The translations under genes were made by a program, and so were the position numbers. From positions 1 to 60,754 of the forward strand of contig WGNT01000030.1 of the NCBI GenBank assembly GCA_016124425.1: 60,754 nt of DNA, written 5' to 3'. The first letter of the stretch is position 1, and each line of letters begins with the position of its first letter. A model generated the notes under the pieces. That model saw only the letters and a list, made by a program, of their open reading frames with translations. It did no database searches and was not told the DNA's origin. Source of the DNA: Cytophagales bacterium (GTDB lineage: Bacteria; Bacteroidota; Bacteroidia; Cytophagales; Cyclobacteriaceae). Shown one piece after another: positions 17,698-26,557 of this stretch.

Positions 17698-18495
17698 ATG
17701 CCGTTTTTTATGAAAGTTGGTTTACTTGTTGTTTTGTTTTTTTTCGGATATTCATCCGTCAGTTGGGCGCAGAAAGGTGGATCTCCTTATACGCTCATCG
17801 CGCACCGGGGAGGCGTAATAAGTGATGATGCTCCTGAAAATAGCTTGGCAGCTTTGCAGGAAGCCATCGATAGGGGCTACTACATGGTGGAGGTGGATAT
17901 GCGACTGACTAAGGATAGTGTTTTGATCACACAGCATGATGCCCACTTTCGGAAGTACTTTGGTACCGACCTCCAGGTAGCTGACATGACTTGGGATGAA
18001 ATTAAACAGCTGCAACATCCCAGCGGATACCGTGTATTAATGCTTGAGGAAGTGTTGGCGCACTGTGCCGGAAAAATACACGTCATGTTAGACAATAAGA
18101 TTTCCGGGATGGATGAAGCAGTGTTCACTAGGGTAATCGATTTGCTATCGGAATACGGCATGTATGGCAATGCTTTGATGATCGGAAGCAGTGCGTCTAC
18201 TGAGTTTTTTACCGGAAAGCTTAGGTTGAGCTGTACGCGTGAACAATTAGAAGCAAATCAGAAACGAGAAGATTACTCCCCTGAACATTACTATCTTTTC
18301 TCTCGCGATATTTCACGTGAAGATGTCCTTTGGGCACAGGAAAATGGAATTATGACTGTAGCCGCTATTAACAGCTTTGCCTTTCCGAAGGAAAACCTTA
18401 TGGAACTAGCCCGAAAGCAGGCAGCTGAGATGATAGCTAACGGCGTGCGTATTTTTCAAATTGACGGTATTTTTGAAGACTTTTTCAATGACTAA
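17698..18495 (+). CDS. Exported glycerophosphodiester phosphodiesterase family protein
   Basis: This 265-residue protein has a signal peptide (about 1-25, SVSWAQ). The GDPD core shows LIAHRGG (catalytic His), APENSLAALQEAI, and EVDMRLTKDSVLITQHD with the metal Glu/Asp and second His. It is predicted to hydrolyse glycerophosphodiesters in the periplasm. It lies 53 bp after the CNNM gene on the same strand, but no functional link is evident. The start could be Met1 or Met5. Confidence 0.9.
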   Translation: MPFFMKVGLLVVLFFFGYSSVSWAQKGGSPYTLIAHRGGVISDDAPENSLAALQEAIDRGYYMVEVDMRLTKDSVLITQHDAHFRKYFGTDLQVADMTWDEIKQLQHPSGYRVLMLEEVLAHCAGKIHVMLDNKISGMDEAVFTRVIDLLSEYGMYGNALMIGSSASTEFFTGKLRLSCTREQLEANQKREDYSPEHYYLFSRDISREDVLWAQENGIMTVAAINSFAFPKENLMELARKQAAEMIANGVRIFQIDGIFEDFFND

Positions 18496-18562
18496 ACGAA
18501 TCGGCAAGGGTTTCGTGTTTTTTGATACTTCGTCTCGAACTCGGCGGTGAGCTGTGCGTTCA

Positions 18563-19069
18563 CTAGTACCTTGGAGATTTTCCCTTTGGAACGCTGAGGC
18601 TTTGCCAAGGTGCGTCCGCTACCATTTTGGCAAGGTAAATAATCTGTCCGATATGGGCAGCATAGTGTGCCAGCTGCCTGCTAATGGCGTCTACAACCGA
18701 GTGTTCTTTATGCCCGATCTGCACGATGCGTGTCAAGTCGGCTTCCGTCAGGGCTTCCAAGGTATCGAAAAGCACCTGCCATCCCTCTTCCCACTTAGAC
18801 CACAATTCCTGCATTGTTGTGATTCCCGGCTCAAATTCCTCATCCCTTTCCCTCCAGGGTTTTTCGCCGTTGGTCGTTAAAAAATCGGTCCATCGGGATA
18901 GCATATTTCCCCAAAGGTGCTTCACGATAACGGCAACGGAGTTACTCTCTTCGTTGTACTGCCAAAAAACCTTTTCCTCTGGCATTTGACGAATGGCCTT
19001 TTCTCCCGCTAGCTTATAGTCCTTGAAAAGCTGCGTTACGCTTTGTAGGTAGTTTCCAGTTGTTGACAT
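18563..19069 (-). CDS. DinB/DUF1572 family protein
   Basis: This 168-residue four-helix-bundle protein has metal-site histidines expected of the DinB superfamily: His in VIVKHLWGNMLSRW and paired His in QLAHYAAHIGQIIYLAKM. DUF1572 members share the PWRERDEEF-like segment. Reported relatives are metal-binding, some thiol-transferases; no substrate can be assigned. It is transcribed toward the GDPD gene. Confidence 0.85.
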   Translation of the reverse strand: MSTTGNYLQSVTQLFKDYKLAGEKAIRQMPEEKVFWQYNEESNSVAVIVKHLWGNMLSRWTDFLTTNGEKPWRERDEEFEPGITTMQELWSKWEEGWQVLFDTLEALTEADLTRIVQIGHKEHSVVDAISRQLAHYAAHIGQIIYLAKMVADAPWQSLSVPKGKSPRY

Positions 19070-19252
19070 CGTTTTAATTTTCTAAGGTGTGATAGGGTCA
19101 AAAAGGGCATTATCAAATCGACCACGGGTTAGTTTAATTGTTGAGGCACTAGAAGGTTCCATTCGTGATTTTAACATTTTTTTTCAAATTTGCCAAAACA
19201 TTTGCTGTATTCATTACGTCTTAGGATCAACTTATCCAACTATTATTAGCTC

Positions 19253-19489
19253 ATGAAAAATATAGCTGCACTTAGAAAGACCATTGGCGTATTCCAATCC
19301 TATGGTATTCCTCTCACTGGAAAAAGGAAAGGTGTCAATTTTTATGACGACCTCCGCATGGACAAAATATTCGTGTCCGGTCTGATTTATGAACTGGAAT
19401 CGGAATTGAACAAAGAACTTGAGGACGATACCGCAGCACGTATTCAAACTCCCTCTGAACTAATCTATACCCTCCTTCAGGCATCCTAA
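19253..19489 (+). CDS. Acyl-carrier-protein-like small protein lacking the carrier serine
   Basis: This 78-residue protein has ACP-like length and layout: helix I, then VNFYDDLRMDKIFVSGLIYE, LEDDTAARIQTP and a final helix. Lys replaces the phosphopantetheinyl Ser of D-S-L. It shares IGVF..YGI.L.G.RK, Y.DL.MD.IFV.GLIYELE and E.ED with the protein at 13626-13916. A MaoC hydratase lies 182 bp downstream on the same strand, which could hint at acyl metabolism, but without a carrier serine it cannot be an ordinary ACP. Confidence 0.65.
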   Translation: MKNIAALRKTIGVFQSYGIPLTGKRKGVNFYDDLRMDKIFVSGLIYELESELNKELEDDTAARIQTPSELIYTLLQAS

Positions 19490-19671
19490 TAGAGTCTGGT
19501 GAGTTTTCTGAATTTCGGATTGGAAGGCGAAATTATCTATAAAGTTCCCTTATCTTGCGGGATAAATGGATTGTCTCCTCAGTGCCTCACCCGTTTGCTT
19601 GCGAAAGTAACCGAAACTGGGCCCTGAAGAGACGAATGTAGTCATCGCAAGTTCACGAATTCAGACAAAAA

Positions 19672-20136
19672 ATGAGTCAATTGATTATCGATAGTTTTGA
19701 AGGGTTCCAAGCCTATGTTGGTCAAGATTTGGGCGAGTCCAATTATCATAAGGTTACCCAAGAACAGATCAACCTGTTTGCAGAAGCCACCATTGATCAT
19801 CAATGGATACATACCGACCCAGAAAGAGCGAAGACTGAAGGGTCCTTTGGTGGAACTATCGCGCATGGATACCTGACCCTTTCCCTTGTTCCTTTTCTAT
19901 GGGACCAGATCGTTCAGGTGAATAATCTAAAGATGATGGTTAATTATGGCATTGAGCATTTGCGCTTTGCCAATCCGGTAAAAGTAAACGATGAGATTCG
20001 CATGCACGCCCACTTGGCGAGTATTAGCGATTTGCGCGGCACCATCAAAACGGAAATGAACGTAAAAATTGAAATAAAAGGCGAAAAAAAGCCAGCGCTT
20101 GCCGGGACATTGATTTTTTTGTATCACTTTCTTTGA
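19672..20136 (+). CDS. MaoC family (R)-specific enoyl-CoA hydratase
   Basis: This 154-residue hot-dog-fold enzyme has the hydratase dyad Asp42 and His47 in IDHQWIHTDPERA, followed by FGGTIAHGYLTLSLVP. It is expected to hydrate trans-2-enoyl-CoA to (R)-3-hydroxyacyl-CoA in the cytoplasm. The length is normal for the single-domain bacterial family. No polyhydroxyalkanoate or beta-oxidation genes are in the window. Confidence 0.9.
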   Translation: MSQLIIDSFEGFQAYVGQDLGESNYHKVTQEQINLFAEATIDHQWIHTDPERAKTEGSFGGTIAHGYLTLSLVPFLWDQIVQVNNLKMMVNYGIEHLRFANPVKVNDEIRMHAHLASISDLRGTIKTEMNVKIEIKGEKKPALAGTLIFLYHFL

Positions 20137-20299
20137 AGGTATACCGAAGAAGTAAATCATTACCCATCTGACATGGCATACTCGGACGATAGGAGGCTTT
20201 ATCCGTTGGCAGCTTTTACTTCCTATAATGCCTTGCCGATGGGAATGGAAATTTTTGACCCGATTTGCTTGTTTTAGACGGACCTTGACAAATAACTTT

Positions 20300-21091
20300 T
20301 CATAAAAGGGCAGCCAACTCCGCTGCCTTATGTATGTTCATTTTTTCGAAGATGTTCCTCTTGTGTGCCCTTACGGTAAAAGGAGAAATAAAAAGCTTGT
20401 TTGCTATCTTCTCACTTGAGAATCCATTGGCAATTAAATGGGCTATCTCCAGTTCGCGTTCGGTTAAGGATGCAAGGGGGTTATCTGCGGGGATAAATAT
20501 TTTTACAAATTCTTTATGGCCAACAAGTTCATCGTAAAATTCCGCCTTAAAAATTATTTTATTATCGGTTTTATGATCCGTGATGTCAGTTATTGTTCCT
20601 AGTCCAATCAATGGATACCCTGTTTCCTTGTCAGGAATTACACAGAACTGACTAAGGAATTTTCCGTAGGTGCCATCCCCCCGAAGTGCACGGTAATTAT
20701 TGGTATATTTTACTTTGTCTCTAAGAGAAACCGGAATGTCTTTCGCAATTTCTTCAGCCAATTGAAAACAGTCCTCAGTGAGTATTTTTTTATCTGCAGG
20801 ATGCATAATCGAAAAGGTATATTTCATTCCCAGCTCTTCCATCCTTTGCCGAAGTTCTTTCTCAGGTAGACGAAAAAGCTTCCCAAAGATATTAGGACTT
20901 AAATACTTTATACCTAGGTCCACATAACTAAAGATGTAATAGGTCATTGGATCCAACTCATTAAGCGACTTCACTACCGAATGGGTTTCCAATAAAGTTT
21001 TTAAGAGACTTTCATAGTATGATGGCGTCCTATTTAGCAGTTCCTTACTGAATTGGAAAAGATTTGAGGGAAATTGTTCTTCCTGCTTCAT
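20300..21091 (-). CDS. LuxR-type transcriptional regulator with PAS-like sensor
   Basis: This 263-residue protein has a C-terminal HTH of the LuxR/GerE type (about 205-263: LTERELEIAHLIANGFSSEK and KLFISPFTVRAHKRNIFEKM). A middle region with FCVIPDKETGYPLIGLGTITD resembles a PAS fold. The N-terminal 80 residues are not recognised. It is a one-component regulator with unknown ligand, divergent from the lipoprotein at 21340-21891, which could be a target. Confidence 0.85.
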   Translation of the reverse strand: MKQEEQFPSNLFQFSKELLNRTPSYYESLLKTLLETHSVVKSLNELDPMTYYIFSYVDLGIKYLSPNIFGKLFRLPEKELRQRMEELGMKYTFSIMHPADKKILTEDCFQLAEEIAKDIPVSLRDKVKYTNNYRALRGDGTYGKFLSQFCVIPDKETGYPLIGLGTITDITDHKTDNKIIFKAEFYDELVGHKEFVKIFIPADNPLASLTERELEIAHLIANGFSSEKIANKLFISPFTVRAHKRNIFEKMNIHKAAELAALL

Positions 21092-21339
21092 ATTGATCCT
21101 AAAAATACTAAAAAATAGGAATTTATGTTTTCTCTGATTGGGTTTGTTTGACCTTATTTTTTTCCTGTACTGAGTTGTAAATTAGTCCTTTTGGTCTATT
21201 GATTACGGCAAAAAATGACACCTATTTTGCACCCGTATTTCGGAATGTAGAAATATTCAAATGGATAGGCAAAAGGCTAAGATCTTTTGAATTTCTCACT
21301 TACCGAATATTGAATTTACTAAACCAAAAAAAATCCGTT

Positions 21340-21891
21340 ATGAAAAAGTTTGTTATTTTCTATTTTGTATTACTGTCTTTTATGTCATGTCAAGACGAGG
21401 ATTCTATGCCGTCGAAGGTTAGGTATGTAAACCTCAACAACGCCACCGCAAGTCAGCATAAATCCTACAGCTTGGATATTGATGAGGATGGAGACAGCGA
21501 GTTTTTGTTCACCACGGTATTGGCAGCAGATCAGCTGGGAGACTACCGGCATTTCGTAATTGTTCCTACGAGAGCAAATCAGGTATTTGAGATAGCTGGT
21601 AGAGTTGGAGTATTGGAATTGGGACAAGAAATCTCTCTTGGAAATCCATTTGAAAAGAATGTTGAGCCGATGGTCATAAAGCGAATTTCAGATAGCGCGA
21701 CCGGTTGGAGTGGGGACTGGAAAGATGTAAGTAATAGGTTTGTTGGCATCCGCTTTAGGTTGCGAGATCAAGAATATTTTTATGGATGGATTCGGGTATC
21801 ATTTGATAAAATGACGGAACAATTTATTGTCCATGATTTTGCCTACAGGACAACCGTGGATCGGGAGATAAGTGCGGGGGCTAAACAGTAA
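21340..21891 (+). CDS. Hypothetical lipoprotein
   Basis: This 183-residue protein is taken from the ATG at 21340. The frame is open 47 codons further upstream, but that part is not signal-like, while MKKFVIFYFVLLSFMSC is a classic lipoprotein signal with Cys17. The mature part is acidic, with an SLDIDEDGDSEFLF calcium-loop-like segment and a beta-rich C-terminus (YFYGWIRVSF). No family recognised. It lies 248 bp from the divergent LuxR-type gene. Confidence 0.65.
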   Translation: MKKFVIFYFVLLSFMSCQDEDSMPSKVRYVNLNNATASQHKSYSLDIDEDGDSEFLFTTVLAADQLGDYRHFVIVPTRANQVFEIAGRVGVLELGQEISLGNPFEKNVEPMVIKRISDSATGWSGDWKDVSNRFVGIRFRLRDQEYFYGWIRVSFDKMTEQFIVHDFAYRTTVDREISAGAKQ

Positions 21892-21926
21892 GAAAAAAAG
21901 AATTCTTCGCTGAAGAAATTAGCTGA

Positions 21927-22396
21927 CAAACAGCATTAGGTTGGAACACGTTCCAGGGCGATTTTATAAATACCGAATCTGCCTTGAGTTTTAGTGAAAT
22001 GATTCAGTTGCTGGGCAAGCAGACTCCTGCTTATCCTCTACGAACGAGGTTTGGGTATTCCAATTTTGGATTTATGATAGCCGGTGAGTGTGTAAAAAAT
22101 ATTACCCAAAAAACGTGGAATGAATACTTGCACGGCCGCCTATTAGCCCCCCTGGGAATGACAAGAACATTCGTTTTTGCTGATGACATTACGATCGAAA
22201 AAAATGTTGCAGTTGGGCATACGCTGGTCAATGATTCAATCAGAGTACTCTCAGGTGATATGGTTCAACCCTACAGCCGATGTTTGGCAAGGTGCAGTTC
22301 CCTTTTGTAATTGAACAAAATCAAGTCAGATCTTTTACCTTATTTGTAGATGGTTTTGTGGAAGCAGATGGATATGAATTCAAAAAAGTGGATTAG
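21927..22396 (+). pseudogene. Decayed serine hydrolase (class C beta-lactamase-like)
   Basis: From 21927 one frame reads a beta-lactamase-family middle region: LGWNTFQGDF, YSNFGFMIAGE (the Y-x-N motif) and LLAPLGMTRTF. The N-terminus with the S-x-x-K nucleophile is missing and this frame stops at 22310. From about 22280 a different frame gives a family-like C-terminal tail (VRSFTLFVDGFVEADGYEFK) ending at TAG 22396. The gene has thus lost its start and catalytic box and has an internal deletion or frameshift. It would have been an exported serine hydrolase. Confidence 0.7.
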
Positions 22397-22424
22397 AAAA
22401 AGCCAAAAGCACCATTGATTAGTT

Positions 22425-22460
22425 CGACCTGAACCACACTTGGTTCAGGTCGGTTTTTTT
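22425..22460 (+). terminator. Rho-independent terminator
   Basis: An 11-bp perfect stem CGACCTGAACC/GGTTCAGGTCG with a 6-nt loop is followed by seven T (22454-22460). It sits just after the decayed serine hydrolase. The rest of the gap to 22660 shows nothing else. Confidence 0.85.
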
Positions 22461-22661
22461 GCGTTTAAATGAGATTTCCTTACCCATAGGTGGTACGACT
22501 TTCGACATTTAAAGAACAAAGACCCTAACGTAGCCTAGTAGTTGAAAATTTTAAACGTCGTCCCTATAAAAAGGAGGTAGAACGCCCTTGCTTTTTTTAG
22601 AATTTTAGTATTCCTCTTCGGCGTCGATTTTTGAAAGGCTGCCTTTATTTATTTAAACGAA

Positions 22662-22690
22662 ACAAAAAAGAGCACCATACAGGTGCTCTT
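22662..22690 (-). terminator. Rho-independent terminator of the TonB receptor gene
   Basis: On the minus strand, AAGAGCACC/GGTGCTCTT with a 5-nt loop is followed by a T-rich run, 15 bp past the stop at 22705. Confidence 0.85.
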
Positions 22691-22704
22691 TCGGATCAAT
22701 AAGG

Positions 22705-25140
22705 TTAATCTAGCCGTTTGCGTTCTTCTGTGCTTCCACTCTGCTGGGAGACGCGGAAATTTTCGCCTTGGGAGAATTTCCACCTTATCCCTACTCGGAT
22801 TGCTTGCATATTGTTATACTGCGACACATCCGTATTGATCTGGTCAAAGAGGATTCTTCCTGCAAAACGCTGGGTCCGCAGCAAGTCAGATCCGTTCACG
22901 CTGAGGCTCCATGTGTCATCTTTAAAGCTCTTTGTAATTCCGGCATCAACCCATGCCATACCGTTGATGACCATCTGTCCGTATCGTGATCGGCTCATAT
23001 ACATGCCGACTACCTCAGCCTTCCAGCCTTTTCCGAAGCTTAGGTTGTGTTGTGTACGGACCATCATGGATAATTGGCTCACATCCAGCATTTCGTCTCC
23101 GAGTTGAGATTGAAAAGTGTTGTTACTCAGCTGCAATGTATGATTTGAGGTATACCAGGTAGCGAATTCTATAGGTACAATTGCACGGAGGTTCAGGTTT
23201 TGGGTGACATCCAAGTTTTGTACTTGTATTGACGTCTTCCTTGTTTCATCGTCCTGAATCATAATCTGACCAAATGCATTGGTGGTTCTTGAGTACCCAA
23301 GGCTTAATTGGTAGGTTCCTTTGATCGTGTGATTCATTTCCAAGTTCGTGGCATATTGGGGCGTGAGGTTTGGATTGCCCACTTCCACTGTCAATGGATC
23401 TATGTAAAACACAAAAGGGTTCAACAAGCGGTAGTTCGGTCTAGTAATACGTCGATTACCCGTATAGGTGATTTGATAGGTATCACTTATTTTATGATTT
23501 AGGTTTACGGAGGGAAAATAATCTAGATAGCGTTGGTTGTTCACCTGATTTGATGTCACCGAATTGCCCGTAATGTCAGCGTATTCCAGTCTAAGCCCCG
23601 CCTGAAGTCCGAGTTTCTCTCCTAGCCCAGTTTTGTAGTTTCCATAGGCTGCCAGTACGTTTTCGTGATAGATAAAGCGGTTGCTGTTTTGATCAGGATT
23701 GAAGGGGCCTTCTTCGGTACTTTTGAATAGTTGAAGGTCGTTGTCCGATTTTACCCAGCTTCCTTTGACACCGGTTTCCAATTCCTTGCCTTTACCCAAA
23801 GGTTTGACGAAATCTGCCTTGGCAGTAAAAATATGGTAATTCATTGCGTTATCTGTACGTATACGGTCAAAGCTACCGCCCAAAATGTCATCGTTGATCC
23901 AGTATCGGTTGGAAAGAAGGCTGTTGCTTCCAGCATTCATCTGAGTGAAGTCCACGTCGGCGGTCAATTTTGTCCCAACCGTATCAAGTAGGCCGATGTA
24001 ATGAAAATTCGCGAATAGGCGGGAATTGTCTGATCTGCCGTCGTTGATTGCCCTGAGGTAGTTGATATCCGGATTTCTGGGATCGGATATCTGCGTCTCC
24101 GAGCGGCCGTCCTCGGTTCCATCCTGTCTAGAAGCCTGTACGTTGATTCCAACAGAATGAATATCATTGATTTTGTAATCCGTGCCTCCATTGAAAAATA
24201 AATTTTCCCTGATCAATTTTAGCCGTGCTTCTTGGTCAAAGTCGGACACTCCTTCCTGTAACTGAAATCTTCTTAGGATTTCCAAGTCGTTATACTGCGC
24301 CCATTCATTATAGTTAATGCTGGCGTTAGACGTCCACTTGCCCTTTTTGATGTTAAGGTTAGCGCCAGCAGTAGGCGCATGGAGTCCGTTGTATCTATAT
24401 CCAAGGTTGGCGCTTCCGTTGATGCCGTTGAAATTGTTTTTCTTAAGGGTGATATTGATCACACCTGCTGCACCTTCCGCATCGAATCGTGACGAGGGGT
24501 TGTTGATAACTTCGATGCTTTTGATATTATCAGCGGGCATAGCTCGCAAAAAGTTGGCGAGATCGGAAGCACTCATGTAAGTCTGACGATCGTCCAACAA
24601 GACCACTACCCCAGAGCGGCCGTTGAGATTGATATTGCCGTCCGCGTCGACGAACACGCCGGGCGATCGCCCAATCACGTCTAGGGCGGTGTTTCCCTCT
24701 GCTAGCACAGTCCCTTCAATATTAACTATTGTCTTGTCTGCTTCTATCACGATCTGGGCACGCTGCCCCGTTACCGTGACCTCTCCCAATGTAGATGCCT
24801 CGTCAGTCAGCGTCAATGTTCCGAAATCCCGATCTTGACCTGCGGATAAGGTAAACGGTTCAGTCCGCAACGTGGTATATCCTATACTAGAAACAACCAG
24901 GTAGTATTTTCCGCCTTCGCTAACGTTCATTGCAAACCTCCCATTTTGTTCACTTACTGCACCTACGGCGAGAGCCTCGGTTGCCTCGTCCAAAAGTGCG
25001 ATATTCGCGTAGGGAAGAGCCTCTCCGTGTTGGTCCATAACTGTTCCGGTTAATGTACCATTTTCTTCGTTTGCCGCCAATTCGCTGACCCCGGTAAACA
25101 ATGCGAACGACAGAACTAAAAACGTAATTAAAATTTTCAT
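22705..25140 (-). CDS. TonB-dependent outer-membrane receptor, CarboxypepD_reg/plug/barrel
   Basis: This 811-residue protein has a signal peptide (about 1-24, SELAAN), a CarboxypepD_reg domain (about 28-115, LTGTVMDQHGEALPYANIAL), and a plug (about 120-235, with GNTALDVIGRSPGVFVDADG and NNPSSRFDAEGAAGVINITL). The barrel resembles the outer-membrane-beta-barrel type 3 group (RITRPNYRLLNPFVFYIDPL). It does not end in the usual aromatic residue; a short charged tail follows. Such stand-alone receptors often take up metal complexes or peptides; the ligand is unknown. Terminator at 22662-22690. Confidence 0.92.
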   Translation of the reverse strand: MKILITFLVLSFALFTGVSELAANEENGTLTGTVMDQHGEALPYANIALLDEATEALAVGAVSEQNGRFAMNVSEGGKYYLVVSSIGYTTLRTEPFTLSAGQDRDFGTLTLTDEASTLGEVTVTGQRAQIVIEADKTIVNIEGTVLAEGNTALDVIGRSPGVFVDADGNINLNGRSGVVVLLDDRQTYMSASDLANFLRAMPADNIKSIEVINNPSSRFDAEGAAGVINITLKKNNFNGINGSANLGYRYNGLHAPTAGANLNIKKGKWTSNASINYNEWAQYNDLEILRRFQLQEGVSDFDQEARLKLIRENLFFNGGTDYKINDIHSVGINVQASRQDGTEDGRSETQISDPRNPDINYLRAINDGRSDNSRLFANFHYIGLLDTVGTKLTADVDFTQMNAGSNSLLSNRYWINDDILGGSFDRIRTDNAMNYHIFTAKADFVKPLGKGKELETGVKGSWVKSDNDLQLFKSTEEGPFNPDQNSNRFIYHENVLAAYGNYKTGLGEKLGLQAGLRLEYADITGNSVTSNQVNNQRYLDYFPSVNLNHKISDTYQITYTGNRRITRPNYRLLNPFVFYIDPLTVEVGNPNLTPQYATNLEMNHTIKGTYQLSLGYSRTTNAFGQIMIQDDETRKTSIQVQNLDVTQNLNLRAIVPIEFATWYTSNHTLQLSNNTFQSQLGDEMLDVSQLSMMVRTQHNLSFGKGWKAEVVGMYMSRSRYGQMVINGMAWVDAGITKSFKDDTWSLSVNGSDLLRTQRFAGRILFDQINTDVSQYNNMQAIRVGIRWKFSQGENFRVSQQSGSTEERKRLD

Positions 25141-25293
25141 GACATGTGCTGGTTTGTAGATTTACCGTACCTACTGAAAAAGCGGTGCCAAGCTCAAAAA
25201 AAGTCTATAATCAACAGAAAATCAGTTTACTATAAAAAAAAGAGAAATAACTACCTGTTTCATTATCGAACAGGTAAACCGTTCGGTCTGGGA

Positions 25294-25328
25294 ACAAAAA
25301 AATCCCCGTCACGAATTTTGACGGGGAT
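25294..25328 (-). terminator. Rho-independent terminator of sodA
   Basis: On the minus strand a 9-bp stem ATCCCCGTC/GACGGGGAT with a 9-nt loop runs into eight T, 27 bp past the sodA stop. Confidence 0.88.
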
Positions 25329-25354
25329 CTACGAATTTCACTGATCTCTTGGAT

Positions 25355-25963
25355 TTATTTTGCAGCAGCAAATCTCTCGCTTACTTCCTCCCAATTCACT
25401 ACTGACCAGAATGCGCTTATATAGTCAGGCCGTCTGTTTTGATAGTTTAGGTAATAAGCATGCTCCCATACATCCAGTCCTAAAATGGGTGTACCTTTCA
25501 CATCTGCCACGTCCATAAGTGGATTGTCTTGGTTTGGAGTGGAACTCACCTGAAGTGCTCCGGCACTATCTACGCTTAGCCAAGCCCATCCTGACCCGAA
25601 TCGGGTAGCCGCAGCTTTGGCGAACTCTTCCTTAAAGGCGGAAAAGGAACCAAACTTGTCATTTATAGCAGATGCCAAATCACCTGAAGGCTCACCACCG
25701 CCGTTTGGAGACAATATGGTCCAAAAAAGTGAATGGTTATAGTGACCGCCCCCGTTATTTCTCACTGCGCCCGGTGCTGAGGAAATGCTTGCCATCAGTT
25801 CTTCAATAGATTTACCTTCCATGTCCGTGCCATTCACGGCACCGTTCAGGTTGGTAACATAGGCATTGTGGTGTTTTCCATGGTGGATTTCCATGGTCTT
25901 TGCGTCGATGTGTGGTTCTAACGCATTAAAATCGTACGGTAATGCTGGAAGTTCAAAAGCCAT
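25355..25963 (-). CDS. sodA: Superoxide dismutase (Mn/Fe family)
   Basis: This 202-residue cytoplasmic enzyme (no signal peptide) dismutates superoxide to oxygen and hydrogen peroxide. The metal ligands are His27, His77, Asp164 and His168, in the motifs [23 protein letters not shown] and [11 protein letters not shown]. The NNGGGH segment favours manganese, but metal choice cannot be settled from sequence. It is a single-gene unit with its own terminator. Confidence 0.95.
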   Translation of the reverse strand: MAFELPALPYDFNALEPHIDAKTMEIHHGKHHNAYVTNLNGAVNGTDMEGKSIEELMASISSAPGAVRNNGGGHYNHSLFWTILSPNGGGEPSGDLASAINDKFGSFSAFKEEFAKAAATRFGSGWAWLSVDSAGALQVSSTPNQDNPLMDVADVKGTPILGLDVWEHAYYLNYQNRRPDYISAFWSVVNWEEVSERFAAAK

Positions 25964-26080
25964 TTCTTATTTAATTTAAAGGTTAACAATTTAGTTTGTT
26001 GATTGGTAGCTAGGTATTCTAAAAAACCTACTAAACCAACCAAGAATGATGAAAAATGGTTCTTTTTATTTGAGGAAACT

Positions 26081-26530
26081 CTAATTCCTCAGCTTTTTAA
26101 AAAACAGTCGCAGGATTTCGCCAGATTCTTCCGCCAGTGTTCCTTGTTTTACCACCGTTTTGGGATGCAGTAGGGAAGGGTGAACGCGGCAGTAACCGCG
26201 GGTCGGATCTTTGGCGGCAAAGTGTAACTCACCGATCTGCGACCAAAAAAGTGCTCCAGCACACATGGTGCAGGGTTCCAAGGTCACATATAGTTTACAC
26301 TCGGGAAGGTATTTTGCTCCAAGGTAATTTGATGCCGATGTCAGTGCGATCATTTCCGCATGGGCAGTTGCATCGGTCAGTTTTTCTGTTTGGTTATAGG
26401 CCTTCGCAATGATCCTATCCTTACATACGATTACCGCACCTACAGGTACCTCTCCCTCTTCAAATCCGATTTGGGCCTGTTTAAGCGCCTCGGACATAAA
26501 AAACTCATCTGTGTATAAATCGATCATCAA
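26081..26530 (-). CDS. tadA: Nucleoside deaminase, tRNA adenosine(34) deaminase-like
   Basis: This 149-residue zinc deaminase has H57-A-E59 and P86-C87-x-x-C90, the zinc ligands and proton-shuttle Glu of the cytidine-deaminase superfamily. YLGAKYLPECKLYVTLEP and WSQIGELHFAAKDP match the TadA form usual in this phylum, which converts A34 of tRNA-Arg to inosine. A guanine-deaminase-like role is the alternative. The start may be Met1 or Met2 (adjacent), and Met12 is also possible. Confidence 0.82.
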   Translation of the reverse strand: MMIDLYTDEFFMSEALKQAQIGFEEGEVPVGAVIVCKDRIIAKAYNQTEKLTDATAHAEMIALTSASNYLGAKYLPECKLYVTLEPCTMCAGALFWSQIGELHFAAKDPTRGYCRVHPSLLHPKTVVKQGTLAEESGEILRLFFKKLRN

Positions 26531-26557
26531 AAATGTTTTTTCGAAACACCATAACCC

